Notes: generated by a model from the letters alone, not told the origin. A stretch of 64,000 nt of DNA from Terrimonas ginsenosidimutans (GCF_022012415.1 NZ_JAKLTR010000004.1:1-64000); one strand, 5' to 3'. Positions 18,853 to 27,509 are shown, counted from the stretch's first letter. Numbers and translations are program-made.

Positions 18853-18860
18853 TACCTTTG
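18853..18860 (+). promoter_or_regulatory. -7 box for fabH
   Basis: TACCTTTG is a full match to TAnnTTTG, 26 nt before the fabH ATG and 12 nt after the right heptamer array. The array occupies the -33 position. Confidence 0.55.
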
Positions 18861-18886
18861 GCTACTTTTTTAACAAACATTCCAAG

Positions 18887-19879
18887 ATGAGCAATAAAAC
18901 TACAGCAGCGATCACGGCCGTGGGAGGATATGTGCCGGAAGACAAATTGACCAATTTTGATCTGGAGAAAATGGTGGATACTACAGACGAATGGATCCGC
19001 ACAAGAACGGGCATTGAAGAAAGAAGGATACTTAAAGGAGCAGGGAAAGGCACTTCGGATATGGTAGTGCCGGTATTACAGGAGCTTTGCCGCAAGCGCG
19101 GTATCGATCCATCGGAAGTGGAATGCGTAATAGTGGCGACTGTTACGCCGGACATGGTGTTTCCTTCCACCGCAAACATTGCGTGTGATAAAGCCGGTTT
19201 GAAAAACGCTTTCAGCTTTGATATTTCAGCGGCCTGTTCAGGTTTCCTGTACGCCCTGACAATGGGCACTTCCTTTATTGAAAGCGGTCGTTATAAAAAA
19301 GTGATCGTGGTAGGTGCCGATAAAATGAGTGCGATCGTTGATTACACAGACCGCACCACGTGTATCATTTTCGGTGACGGTGCGGGCGGTGTGCTGCTCG
19401 AACCGAACCAGGAAGGATACGGAATCCAGGACAGTTTGCTGAGAAGCGATGGATCCGGATGTCATCACCTTCACTTAAAAGCCGGCGGGTCCGCGATGCC
19501 TGCAAGCAAGGAAACCGTCGAGAATAAATTGCATTATGTATACCAGGAAGGTCAGGCAGTTTACAAATTTGCCGTAAAAGGCATGGCGGATATCAGCGCT
19601 GAACTTCTCGAAAAAAATAACCTGACCGGCGACGACGTAACATGGCTCGTTCCGCACCAGGCAAACCTGCGCATCATCGATGCAACGGCTAACCGTGTAG
19701 GCCTGCCAAAGGAAAAAGTAATGATCAATATCCAGAAATATGGCAACACTACTGCCGGCACTATTCCATTGTGTCTGTGGGATTGGGAAAGCAAACTCAA
19801 AAAAGGCGACAACCTCCTGCTGGCAGCATTTGGCGGTGGATTTACGTGGGGCGCGACGCTGGTGAAATGGGCGTATTAG
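18887..19879 (+). CDS. fabH: Beta-ketoacyl-ACP synthase III
   Basis: 330-residue condensing enzyme that joins acetyl-CoA (or branched primers) with malonyl-ACP to start fatty acid synthesis. The Cys-His-Asn triad is intact: C117 in SAACSGFL, H257 in VPHQANLRI and N287 in [10 protein letters not shown]. The N-terminal part has the usual [14 protein letters not shown] signature. It ends in the normal [13 protein letters not shown]. FabD, which supplies malonyl-ACP, is encoded 4 kb away on the other strand. Transcribed from a clear -7 box; a heptamer-array element begins 4 nt after its stop codon. Confidence 0.96.
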   Translation: MSNKTTAAITAVGGYVPEDKLTNFDLEKMVDTTDEWIRTRTGIEERRILKGAGKGTSDMVVPVLQELCRKRGIDPSEVECVIVATVTPDMVFPSTANIACDKAGLKNAFSFDISAACSGFLYALTMGTSFIESGRYKKVIVVGADKMSAIVDYTDRTTCIIFGDGAGGVLLEPNQEGYGIQDSLLRSDGSGCHHLHLKAGGSAMPASKETVENKLHYVYQEGQAVYKFAVKGMADISAELLEKNNLTGDDVTWLVPHQANLRIIDATANRVGLPKEKVMINIQKYGNTTAGTIPLCLWDWESKLKKGDNLLLAAFGGGFTWGATLVKWAY

Positions 19880-19883
19880 AGAG

Positions 19884-20081
19884 GATGACCGTTGACCGTT
19901 GACCGTTGACCGTTGACCGTTGACCGTTGACCGTTGACCGTTGACCGTTGACCGGATATAAATGTAAAGGGAGGGGCTATCGTTGATAACGATAGCCCCT
20001 CCCTTTACATTTATAAACCGAATATCCAATTTATTCCACTTCGCTTGACTCCCGGACAACGGTCAACGGACAACGGTCAAC
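19884..20081. repeat. Inverted heptamer-array element with perfect 27-bp hairpin core (copy 2)
   Basis: GATGACC then nine consecutive GTTGACC (19891-19953). The hairpin has arms 19958-19984 and 19988-20014 (27 bp, no mismatch) and loop GAT. A spacer contains ATATCCAATTTATTCCAC. The right array is GGACAAC, GGTCAAC, GGACAAC, GGTCAAC (20054-20081). Relative to the 5.7-kb copy it is in the opposite orientation. Its stem differs at four positions (2, 7, 8 and 13 of the arm), each with the matching change in the other arm. No protein is encoded. Confidence 0.9.
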
Positions 20082-20083
20082 GA

Positions 20084-20434
20084 TCATCGATTCCTACCCC
20101 CTAAAACGCAAATTGTGCGGGTCGTTAGACACCACACAATTGGGTTTAATGGTAACAGTTTTCTAAGGCAGGCCCCCCACCGGTTTAACCAGAGAAGAGA
20201 ATGGTAGTTTGTGATGACTACACTAAAAGAACACTCCGTTTTTAATTCCTGAACAAATCTCAGGGTTCCGGAGATGGATAAAAACTGCGATTTGATATTG
20301 ATGTGATACAAAATTGAACCCTATGCATGTAGGTTGATCATTGATTACCAATGTATATTTTGAAACAAGAATCTTTCACCGTGATGATTTTTTAAGTGTT
20401 TTCATTTAGTAATTTGTGGACATCAACTTTCATC
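20084..20434. other. Intergenic region, mostly unexplained
   Basis: About 350 nt before the 20435 gene. A 7-bp inverted repeat AATTGTG/CACAATT lies at 20111-20141. A weak -7-like TAATTTGT lies near 20410, just ahead of the next start. I see no convincing gene. Confidence 0.5.
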
Positions 20435-21913
20435 ATGCATAAAAACCCTGCCATACAGATCTGCCACCAGCTGACTGCAAAACATGCGCAAGCGTTGAAA
20501 AAATTGCTGATGCAGGACAAACGTTCCGCATCACTGAAACTATTCAATCTGATCCGTAACCTTCCACCCAAAGAGATCACCAAAGAATACCTGTATAAAA
20601 ATATATACGGGACCAACTACGAACCATCCAAGGACTACCTGCTCCGCAACGAGCTTCGCCTGCTAAGGCAAAAGCTGGATAAATTCCTGCTTCAGAAAAG
20701 CGTTGAAGAACTACTGGATACGGATGATGTATTCCGCCAGCAACTCCAGCTTCGCGCGTATAAGCACTTCCAGTTGTATGACCTGTTTTTTGAATCCTTC
20801 GACAAAACGGCTGCAGCCTCCGAACAGGCATTCCGGTTTGGTGATGTGCTCGATATGCAGAACTGGTATTTCGATCTGGCTTATCAGCACCAGTTCTCAG
20901 CCGTCAGGGATTATGAGGAAAAGGCCAAATTTTTCAATAGCGCCACCCTTAAGGCTGCCGAGATCCTCGAAAAGCAGGTATCCGCCCAGGAGAATATGCA
21001 GGGTTTCTACAAAGCGCTGGAATATTATTATCAAAAATTACTCGGCCAGGCACCAGCGGAACAGCAAGCCCCCGAAAGAAAAGCTACCGGTCCCGCCACC
21101 AATCATACGGGGCATCCGTTAAGTACTTATTACCACCATCGCAGCGCAGGGTTTTATACAGATGGCAAAGGCAGACTTGCTCATTTTCTGAAAGCTTATG
21201 AAGCCCTGGAATCACATGATTACCGCGATCAGTATACCACAGATCTGCTGGTGAACATCCTGCTGGGTATTGGACGGACACTGCAGCAACTGGGCGAATT
21301 TGAACAGGCAGACACGTATCTCAGCAAAGCCATCAATGATTACGCTAAGGAGATCAAGGGTCTTGCTTCAAAAGATAAATTGTATTCCAATTACACTATA
21401 AACCTGCTGAACATAGGTCAGTATGAAAAAGCGATCGAAGTACTCCAACAACTTCAGAAAGGCGCAAATGAAGACGGCTATGCGCAGTACTGGTATACGA
21501 TCTACCGGCTGATCGCGAGCATTGGGTTAAGGAAGACAGCCGATATCAAACAAAACCTTCCGGCAAACTATACCACTATTCCACTTCAGCACAGGGTCTA
21601 TTTCCGGATCATCAGCAGCATCTATTTTTATCTCGCAGGTGATATGGAATGGGCATATAAGGAAGCATATAACCTGCTGCATACGAAACTTGCTGAAGAA
21701 TACGGTCGTGAACAACTGGCAGTGATCGAATTACTGGAAACTTTCTTCCAACTGGGAGACAGGCATGCCAATCTTAAACAGATCCCGGCAAAAGAAAGCA
21801 GGAAACTGGAGCAGAAGATGAATGCCATTGATACAAGCAAGATCAATGACATCAATATATTGCCCGTATTGCTATGGTTGAAGAAGGAGATAGTTGCGTC
21901 GCAGGAGGCATAG
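20435..21913 (+). CDS. Large alpha-helical protein of unknown function
   Basis: 492 residues, no signal peptide and no membrane helix. Almost all helical, with runs typical of TPR-like repeats in the second half (for example LLGIGRTLQQLGEFEQADTY and NIGQYEKAIEVLQQLQK). The N-terminal 120 residues are rich in K/L/R with an apparent helix-rich module (NLPPKEITKEYLYKNIYG). I do not recognise a catalytic motif. TPR-like repeats suggest a protein-interaction scaffold. The ATG at 20435 (MHKNPAIQ) is preferred because the in-frame upstream codons overlap a possible promoter. Confidence 0.75.
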   Translation: MHKNPAIQICHQLTAKHAQALKKLLMQDKRSASLKLFNLIRNLPPKEITKEYLYKNIYGTNYEPSKDYLLRNELRLLRQKLDKFLLQKSVEELLDTDDVFRQQLQLRAYKHFQLYDLFFESFDKTAAASEQAFRFGDVLDMQNWYFDLAYQHQFSAVRDYEEKAKFFNSATLKAAEILEKQVSAQENMQGFYKALEYYYQKLLGQAPAEQQAPERKATGPATNHTGHPLSTYYHHRSAGFYTDGKGRLAHFLKAYEALESHDYRDQYTTDLLVNILLGIGRTLQQLGEFEQADTYLSKAINDYAKEIKGLASKDKLYSNYTINLLNIGQYEKAIEVLQQLQKGANEDGYAQYWYTIYRLIASIGLRKTADIKQNLPANYTTIPLQHRVYFRIISSIYFYLAGDMEWAYKEAYNLLHTKLAEEYGREQLAVIELLETFFQLGDRHANLKQIPAKESRKLEQKMNAIDTSKINDINILPVLLWLKKEIVASQEA

Positions 21914-22036
21914 GAAGAGACCGCGTACGATCCTGTTATACATGATCCGTTAATGGAGTAAGCAGGTCTTTCAAACATCGTAAGCGGTCTGCTGTCCGTT
22001 GCTCGTGGTCCTCAAAATAATCTCATACGAATCGCC

Positions 22037-22044
22037 TACTTTTG
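22037..22044 (+). promoter_or_regulatory. -7 box for the methionine gamma-lyase-like gene
   Basis: TACTTTTG fully matches TAnnTTTG and ends 20 nt before the ATG at 22065. It excludes the longer in-frame start at 21999. Confidence 0.55.
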
Positions 22045-22064
22045 AACCCTCAAAAAGGCTCATC

Positions 22065-23273
22065 ATGGATAACAAATCTTCACTTACAGGCTTCAGTTCA
22101 CTGGCAATTCATGGAGGTCATGAGAAAGATCCTTCTTATGCGCACCTCGTCCCGATATACGCCAGCAGCACCTATGTATATGATACAGCGGAGCAGGGCA
22201 TGCGTCGTTTCAGCGGAAAAGAAGAAGGTTATATCTACAGCCGCTGGGGGAACCCGACAATGAATGAAGCAGAACAGAAAATTGCGGCGCTGGAAACATT
22301 CGGTCTGTCCATGGAAGTAAAAGGAATTCTCCATGCCTCTGGTATGGCAGCGATCTCCACCCTTATGCTAGCTGAGCTAAAGAGTGGTGATAAAGTGCTT
22401 TCTCATTTTTCACTCTATGGAGGAACAGAAGAACTTATTCATCGGATCCTCCCTAATCTTGGGATCGGATCCGTGATCATTGATCTGCGCGATCTGAACA
22501 AAGCGGAAGAAGCCATGAAACAGGATCCTTCCATCCGCATGCTTTATATAGAAACACCCGCAAACCCAACCATCCAGTGCGTGGACATCGAAGAGCTGAC
22601 CAAACTCGCCCGGAAGTATGGATTGATCGTTGCGTGTGATAATACATTTGCCACGCCGTATCTGCAACAGCCATTTAAATACGGAGTTGATTATATAGCG
22701 CATTCAACAACGAAATTCCTCAATGGCCATGGTACAGCAATTGGCGGGATCCTGCTTGGTAAGGACATTGAAAAAATGACATCGAATGTAACAAAGGTCC
22801 ATCGCCTGCTCGGAGGCAACTCCAATTCATTTGATGCTTTTCTCCTGATCAATGGAATGAAGACACTGGAGATCCGGATGGAAAAACATTGCCATAACGC
22901 TGTTGAGGTTGCCAATTATCTGGATCAACATCCTGCCGTAGCAAAAGTGAATTACACAGGTCTTGCGACGCACGCTGACCACTATATTGCATTGAAGCAA
23001 ATGCGTCATCCCGGAGCCATGTTAAGCTTTGAGCTGAAGGAAGGTTTGCAGGGTGGGATAGCCTTCATGAATAAGTTGAAAATGTGTGTACGCACTGTTT
23101 CTCTTGGCACATGCGATACATTGTTGTCACATCCCGCTTCAATGACGCATTACAGCGTACCAAAAGAGCTTCGCGAAAAATATGGGATCACGGATGGCCT
23201 GATCAGGATGAATGTTGGTATCGAAAACATACAGGATATCATTAATGATCTTGAGCAGTCACTTTCAAACTAA
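22065..23273 (+). CDS. Cys/Met-metabolism PLP enzyme (methionine gamma-lyase-like)
   Basis: 402-residue fold-type I PLP enzyme of the trans-sulfuration family. Visible: YSRWGNPT (58-65) contributing to the PLP phosphate site, SGMAA (92-96), YIETPANPT (161-169), DNTFATPYLQQP (192-203) and the Schiff-base lysine K217 in AHSTTKFLNGHG. C-terminal LSHPASMTHYSVP is typical of methionine gamma-lyase and cystathionine gamma-synthase/lyase. The active-site Cys that marks strict methionine gamma-lyases was not located with certainty, so the exact reaction stays open. It begins MDNKSSLTG at 22065 and is followed 6 nt later by a GNAT gene. Confidence 0.88.
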   Translation: MDNKSSLTGFSSLAIHGGHEKDPSYAHLVPIYASSTYVYDTAEQGMRRFSGKEEGYIYSRWGNPTMNEAEQKIAALETFGLSMEVKGILHASGMAAISTLMLAELKSGDKVLSHFSLYGGTEELIHRILPNLGIGSVIIDLRDLNKAEEAMKQDPSIRMLYIETPANPTIQCVDIEELTKLARKYGLIVACDNTFATPYLQQPFKYGVDYIAHSTTKFLNGHGTAIGGILLGKDIEKMTSNVTKVHRLLGGNSNSFDAFLLINGMKTLEIRMEKHCHNAVEVANYLDQHPAVAKVNYTGLATHADHYIALKQMRHPGAMLSFELKEGLQGGIAFMNKLKMCVRTVSLGTCDTLLSHPASMTHYSVPKELREKYGITDGLIRMNVGIENIQDIINDLEQSLSN

Positions 23274-23279
23274 TTTCAA

Positions 23280-23726
23280 ATGGCAATAGAAATAAGAAGA
23301 GCGGTAAAAGAAGATTGTACGAGATTGATGGAACTAGTCACGGAACTGGCGATCTATGAAAAGGCGCCGGAACAGGTAACAGTCAATTATGATCATTTTG
23401 TGGAAAGCGGATTTGGTGATCAGCCTGTATGGTGGGCTTTTGTAGCCGAAGTGGATGGCAAAGTAGAGGGATTCGCGCTTTATTATATCCGTTATTCTAC
23501 ATGGAAAGGTCAGCGGCTTTACCTGGAAGACCTGGTCGTTACAGAAAAGATGAGAGGCAAAGGCCTTGGCAAACTTCTTTTTGACCAGTTGATCAAGGAA
23601 ACAAAAGAGAAAGGGTTTACCGGAATGGTCTGGCAGGTGCTCGACTGGAATGAGCCTGGTATCAATTTCTATAAAAAGTATAATGCAGAGTTTGATGGAG
23701 GGTGGATCAATTGTTCGATAAGCTAA
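23280..23726 (+). CDS. GNAT-family N-acetyltransferase (diamine/thialysine type)
   Basis: 148 residues. GNAT fold with the acetyl-CoA loop MRGKGLGKLL preceded by the beta-strand LYLEDLVV, and the STWKGQRLYLEDLVVTEKMRGKG arrangement seen in spermidine/spermine and thialysine acetyltransferases. C-terminal VLDWNEPGINFYKKYNAEF is also typical. Substrate not determinable. It starts 6 nt after the PLP enzyme, so the two are cotranscribed; acetylation of a sulfur-containing or basic amino acid would fit but is inference. Transcription ends at the hairpin 23791-23824. Confidence 0.85.
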   Translation: MAIEIRRAVKEDCTRLMELVTELAIYEKAPEQVTVNYDHFVESGFGDQPVWWAFVAEVDGKVEGFALYYIRYSTWKGQRLYLEDLVVTEKMRGKGLGKLLFDQLIKETKEKGFTGMVWQVLDWNEPGINFYKKYNAEFDGGWINCSIS

Positions 23727-23790
23727 TAGAGTAAAGGAGGATAAGGAGGGCAGTTTAATGTTGCAAACGTTCTTATCTTTTTGAAAAAAG

Positions 23791-23824
23791 AAACGCGCAA
23801 TAGGGATTAAGCTATTGCGCGTTT
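23791..23824. terminator. Bidirectional terminator between GNAT and fabD
   Basis: Perfect 13-bp stem (arms 23791-23803 and 23812-23824), 8-nt loop. T-rich on the plus strand after the stem and T-rich on the minus strand after the other side, as expected between convergent genes. Confidence 0.85.
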
Positions 23825-23842
23825 TTATTTTGGGCAGGTGAC

Positions 23843-24733
23843 TCAGCTTACGCCTTGTACCTGTGTTTCTTTGTTGATCTTTTGAATGAGCCCCTGAAGT
23901 ACTTTACCTGGGCCGGCTTCTGTGAATATGGATGCACCGTCGGCGATCATTGCCTGAACGCTTTGGGTCCAGCGAACAGGGCCGGTCAGTTGATCGATCA
24001 GGTTTTGCTTGATCTCTTCTTTATCGAAGACAGCTTTAGCCACTACATTCTGATACACGGCACAGGTTGGTGTATGAAAGTTGGTGGATTCGATCGCTGC
24101 TTTCAGTTCTTTTTTAGCAGGCTCCATCAGTGGAGAATGGAATGCGCCGCCCACAGGAAGTACGAGCGCACGCTTTGCGCCAGCAGCCTTCATTCTTTCG
24201 CAGGCAATTTCTACACCTTTGATGGTTCCGCTGATCACAAGCTGACCGGGGCAGTTATAATTTGCAGGTACAACGATCTCACCTGTTTCATCCTGTACTT
24301 CTTTGCAGATCGCTTCCACCTTTTCGTCGGCCAGTGCAAGGACCGCAGCCATGGTGGAAGGGTTAGCTTCGCAAGCCTGTTGCATTGCTTTGGCACGGAT
24401 CGCTACAAGCTGAAGTGCACTGTCAAAGCTGAGGGTTCCATTTGCAACAAGTGCGGAAAACTCTCCAAGGGAATGACCTGCCACCATCTCCGGCCTGGCT
24501 CCATCTATACTGCGAAAGGCGATGATAGAATGAAGGAATACGGCTGGCTGGGTAACGTTGGTTTGTTTCAGGTCTTCTTCAGTACCGCCAAACATTATAT
24601 CTGAGATACGGAAGCCGAGAACTTCATTGGATTGTTCAAATAATTTTTTGGCGAATGCACTGTTATCATAATGCTCCTTTCCCATTCCGGGGAACTGGGA
24701 TCCCTGACCGGGAAAAACATAGGCATGCTTCAT
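23843..24733 (-). CDS. fabD: Malonyl-CoA:ACP transacylase
   Basis: 296 residues. Transfers malonyl from CoA to acyl carrier protein. Visible: PGQGSQFPGMG (8-18), the nucleophile S88 in GHSLGEFSAL, and the catalytic H199 in GGAFHSPLM. Length and C-terminal VLQGLIQKI are normal. Starts 79 nt downstream of folE on the same strand, so it may have its own promoter in that AT-rich gap or be the last gene of the pterin operon. It shares a bidirectional terminator with the GNAT gene. Confidence 0.96.
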   Translation of the reverse strand: MKHAYVFPGQGSQFPGMGKEHYDNSAFAKKLFEQSNEVLGFRISDIMFGGTEEDLKQTNVTQPAVFLHSIIAFRSIDGARPEMVAGHSLGEFSALVANGTLSFDSALQLVAIRAKAMQQACEANPSTMAAVLALADEKVEAICKEVQDETGEIVVPANYNCPGQLVISGTIKGVEIACERMKAAGAKRALVLPVGGAFHSPLMEPAKKELKAAIESTNFHTPTCAVYQNVVAKAVFDKEEIKQNLIDQLTGPVRWTQSVQAMIADGASIFTEAGPGKVLQGLIQKINKETQVQGVS

Positions 24734-24812
24734 TGTAAATGGTAGTTATACAAACAAAAGTGCCACAAAGGTTTTAAGAAAAAAAATCTTTATAACACAA
24801 TATATAAAATAA

Positions 24813-25415
24813 TCAGCGGTGATTAAGGTTCGATCCGATCAGTTTAAGGAACTCACTTCTGGTGGAGTTTTTATGAAACTCTCCGTCAAAAGCCGAGGTA
24901 GTTGTTTCTGAGTTTTGTTTTTGCACGCCTCTCATCATCATGCAAAGGTGTTGTGCTTCAATTACAACTGCCACGCCCACAGGATTCAGTGTTTCTTTGA
25001 TCGCATTCATGATCTCAACGGTCAATCTCTCCTGTACCTGTAAACGGCGGGCATATGCATCCACCACGCGGGCGATCTTCGACAAGCCGGTGATCCACCC
25101 ATTAGGTATGTATGCAATATGCGCCTTGCCAAAGAATGGCAGCATGTGGTGTTCGCACATACTGTATAGTTCGATATCTTTTACAACGATCATCTCACTG
25201 ACCGGTTCATGAAACTTAGCGGAATTGAGTATAGCATGCGCATCTGTCTGGTATCCCTGTGTCAGGAATTGCATGGCCTTGGCAAGACGCTCCGGAGTTT
25301 TCTGCAACCCTTCTCTTTCGGCATCTTCACCAAGCAGGTTCAATACATCTTTATAATTTCCGATCAGGCCATTTGTAACGGCTTCATCATACTCTTCTAT
25401 CTTTTTATATGCCAT
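24813..25415 (-). CDS. folE: GTP cyclohydrolase I
   Basis: 200 residues. Converts GTP to 7,8-dihydroneopterin triphosphate, the entry to folate, pterin and queuosine precursors. Visible: [15 protein letters not shown], the zinc-ligand motif [37 protein letters not shown], and the second cysteine ligand in [11 protein letters not shown]. The chosen ATG at 25415 (MAYKKIEEY) avoids overlap with the preceding gene; an in-frame start at 25484 would overlap it by 41 nt. Third gene after two 6-pyruvoyl-tetrahydropterin synthase homologues, which use its product. Confidence 0.95.
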   Translation of the reverse strand: MAYKKIEEYDEAVTNGLIGNYKDVLNLLGEDAEREGLQKTPERLAKAMQFLTQGYQTDAHAILNSAKFHEPVSEMIVVKDIELYSMCEHHMLPFFGKAHIAYIPNGWITGLSKIARVVDAYARRLQVQERLTVEIMNAIKETLNPVGVAVVIEAQHLCMMMRGVQKQNSETTTSAFDGEFHKNSTRSEFLKLIGSNLNHR

Positions 25416-25443
25416 AGCTGTGCTGTTCGACTGTTCAACAAAT

Positions 25444-25857
25444 TTACTCCGCGGGATATTCCACGAAGTTTCTTGGCGTTTCATAAAGCCTGATCTGCAG
25501 GTCTAATTCCTTTGCGATATGAGGACGCAATAAATTATAGATCACAATAGAAATATTCTCAGCGGTAGGATTTAGGTTTTTGAACTCGGTTGTATCCAGA
25601 TTGAGGTTCCGGTGATCAAAACGAGCAAGTATTTCACGCTGCACCAGGCTGCTCAGCTCTTTCATGTCCATCACAAATCCAGTACGTGCATCAGGCTCTC
25701 CTACTACTTTCACATCAAGCTCGTAGTTATGACCATGATAATTTGGTAAAGCGCATTTGCCAAAAACACGGTCATTGGTCGCCTGATCCCAATCGCTGTT
25801 ATACAGGCGATGAGCTGCGTTGAAATGTTCTTTGCGGAAAACAGCTACCTTATTCAT
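25444..25857 (-). CDS. 6-pyruvoyl-tetrahydropterin synthase / QueD family (paralogue 1)
   Basis: 137 residues. T-fold enzyme acting on dihydroneopterin triphosphate. Zinc ligands are H in FNAAHRL and the two in HGHNYEL; the catalytic cysteine is in [19 protein letters not shown] and the terminal glutamate motif [11 protein letters not shown] are present. Either QueD (6-carboxy-tetrahydropterin, queuosine) or a PTPS. The ATG at 25857 gives [12 protein letters not shown]. Tandem with a second paralogue 54 nt upstream, and followed by folE. Confidence 0.88.
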   Translation of the reverse strand: MNKVAVFRKEHFNAAHRLYNSDWDQATNDRVFGKCALPNYHGHNYELDVKVVGEPDARTGFVMDMKELSSLVQREILARFDHRNLNLDTTEFKNLNPTAENISIVIYNLLRPHIAKELDLQIRLYETPRNFVEYPAE

Positions 25858-25911
25858 TTGATCCAATTACTACCAGTAAAAAATATCAACAAGTTAAAAT
25901 GGCGAATGTTC

Positions 25912-26322
25912 TTATCCTCCAAAATATTCCACGTAGATCCGTGGGGTTTCGTAGAGTTTAACACAATGAAGCTGCACTGCTGACGGAAGATGGACGGTGA
26001 GTTCTTTCCAGATCGCTATGGCAAGATTCTCGGTACTGCACATCTGACCTTTCATAAATTCAACATCAACGTTCAGGTTGCGGTGATCCACTTTTTCAAT
26101 AACATGTTCGCGGATGATATCGCTAAGCCGCTTTACATCAAAAACGAAGCCGGTATCGGGGTTGGGCGTTCCTTTCACCGTTATGTACAACTCGTAGTTG
26201 TGTCCATGCCAGTTCTCATTGGCACATTTACCAAATACCTCTTCATTTTTCTCCAGGCTCCAGGCGGGGTTATAGAGCTTATGAGCCGCATTGAAGTGCT
26301 CTACCCTGGTCAGGTACACCAT
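25912..26322 (-). CDS. 6-pyruvoyl-tetrahydropterin synthase / QueD family (paralogue 2)
   Basis: 136 residues, clearly homologous along its length to the next gene ([50 protein letters not shown]). All zinc ligands, the catalytic cysteine and the substrate-binding glutamate are kept, so both copies look active. Two intact copies beside folE suggest division of labour, for example one for queuosine and one for another pterin, but sequence alone does not say which. First gene of the minus-strand pterin operon. Confidence 0.88.
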   Translation of the reverse strand: MVYLTRVEHFNAAHKLYNPAWSLEKNEEVFGKCANENWHGHNYELYITVKGTPNPDTGFVFDVKRLSDIIREHVIEKVDHRNLNVDVEFMKGQMCSTENLAIAIWKELTVHLPSAVQLHCVKLYETPRIYVEYFGG

Positions 26323-26488
26323 ATATTGATCTGCGTTAAATTAGCCTGCAAAAGTAAGATAAAAAAACAAATCCGGGTAAACCATGGGAAGCCGGGAAAA
26401 CGGGGTTGCTTAAAGGCCTGAAAAGCAGCCTTCGTTACTCTTCAAGACAAAAATCGCCCATCTGGCGCAGGAGTAACCTAAAGAACTC

Positions 26489-26633
26489 GATGACCAATGA
26501 CCGATGGCCGATGGCCGGGTGCCGCATTTGGATGGAAGCTATTGCTGCTAATTGGTATAGGGTATTGACACTAGTAGGTATATGTATTTTCGGCCAACGG
26601 CCATCGGTCATCGGTCATCGGCCATCGGTCATC
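26489..26633. repeat. Inverted GATGRCC heptamer arrays
   Basis: Left: GATGACC, AATGACC, GATGGCC, GATGGCC (26489-26516). Right: GGCCAAC, GGCCATC, two GGTCATC, GGCCATC, GGTCATC (26592-26633). Right units are reverse complements of the left. The core is 73 nt (26519-26591), close to the 76 nt of the 18.7-kb element, with no long internal hairpin. It lies between the divergent pterin operon and mqnB. The unit differs from GTTGNCC only at position 2. Confidence 0.82.
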
Positions 26634-26711
26634 GAATGAACTTTCGGGAAAATCCTTAAACGACATTGGAATTATATCCCCGGAAAAAAAGTAAACTTCA
26701 GCTTCATCGGT

Positions 26712-26719
26712 TATTTTTG
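26712..26719 (+). promoter_or_regulatory. -7 box for mqnB
   Basis: TATTTTTG, a full match to TAnnTTTG, 29 nt before the mqnB ATG. Confidence 0.5.
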
Positions 26720-26748
26720 ATCTCCTTTAAATAACAATATTCCCGCTG

Positions 26749-27405
26749 ATGAACTGTCTGCTCGTTGCCGCCACCGCCTTTGAGATCGCCCCGTTTATTC
26801 AGCACTATCGCAACAGCGATGTCCCGTTCTATGTAGATATCCAGGTTGATGTCGCCATTACCGGAGTCGGCCTAATGGCGACGACCTACAATTTGCAGCG
26901 CCAGATCCAGGTAAAAAAGCCCGACCTGATCATACAGGCAGGTATTGCGGGTTGTTTCGACTTGTCAGTTGCCTTAGGCACTGTATTCGCGGTAAAGAAG
27001 GACACGGTTGCTGATCTCGGGGTAACAGAAAAGAGTACTTTCCATTCACTTTTCGACATGGGTTTCGTAAAGCCCAACCATCCTCCCTATAAAGGCGGAT
27101 GGCTTGTCAATCCGGGATTGCACCTCCTGAAAAAAAACAGTTTGAAAAAAGTAGCCGGCGTTTCTGTTAATCAGATCACCACATCAAAACAAGCTATCAA
27201 TCATTATACAGCGAAGTACAAACCCGTGGTAGAATCGATGGAAGGAGCTGCCCTGCACTACGTTTCCTTAATGGAAAATATTCCATTTATGCAGCTGCGT
27301 GGTGTATCCAATTATGTTGGCGAACGCAATAAAAAGAAATGGAACATCAAAGATTCTGTGGCCAATCTTAACAATGAGTTAATCCGCTTGTTGAACAGCC
27401 TGTAA
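26749..27405 (+). CDS. mqnB: Futalosine hydrolase
   Basis: 218 residues of the nucleoside phosphorylase/hydrolase (MTAN-like) fold. MqnB splits futalosine into dehypoxanthine futalosine and hypoxanthine in the alternative menaquinone pathway. Visible: AATAFEIAPF at the N-terminus, IQAGIAGCFD (purine site region), VVESMEGAALHYV (the family ESMEGAA motif) and MQLRGVSNYVGERN. The placement upstream of mqnD supports this over other MTAN-like roles. Confidence 0.92.
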   Translation: MNCLLVAATAFEIAPFIQHYRNSDVPFYVDIQVDVAITGVGLMATTYNLQRQIQVKKPDLIIQAGIAGCFDLSVALGTVFAVKKDTVADLGVTEKSTFHSLFDMGFVKPNHPPYKGGWLVNPGLHLLKKNSLKKVAGVSVNQITTSKQAINHYTAKYKPVVESMEGAALHYVSLMENIPFMQLRGVSNYVGERNKKKWNIKDSVANLNNELIRLLNSL

Positions 27406-27509
27406 ACATCAAATTAATCCGGATATTTGGCGCGGATTTAAGATTAAGATCATTTATGCCAGGAGAACGGGCTCAGACCAACCCGGATCTCCATCAAACA
27501 ATACAAAAC

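Noticed and set aside
19891-19953. Regular GTTGACC array considered as a CRISPR or microsatellite inside a gene
   Set aside because: Units are 7 bp with no spacers between them, so it is not CRISPR. It lies outside any gene and has an inverted partner, so it is treated as part of a larger element.
20084-20311. 75-codon minus-strand frame after the fabH-associated element
   Set aside because: It begins in the tail of the repeat element, has no -7 box and no recognisable protein pattern.
23855-24604. 249-codon plus-strand frame opposite fabD
   Set aside because: Entirely antisense to a well-supported fabD. Cys/His-rich translation without family resemblance is typical of a shadow frame.
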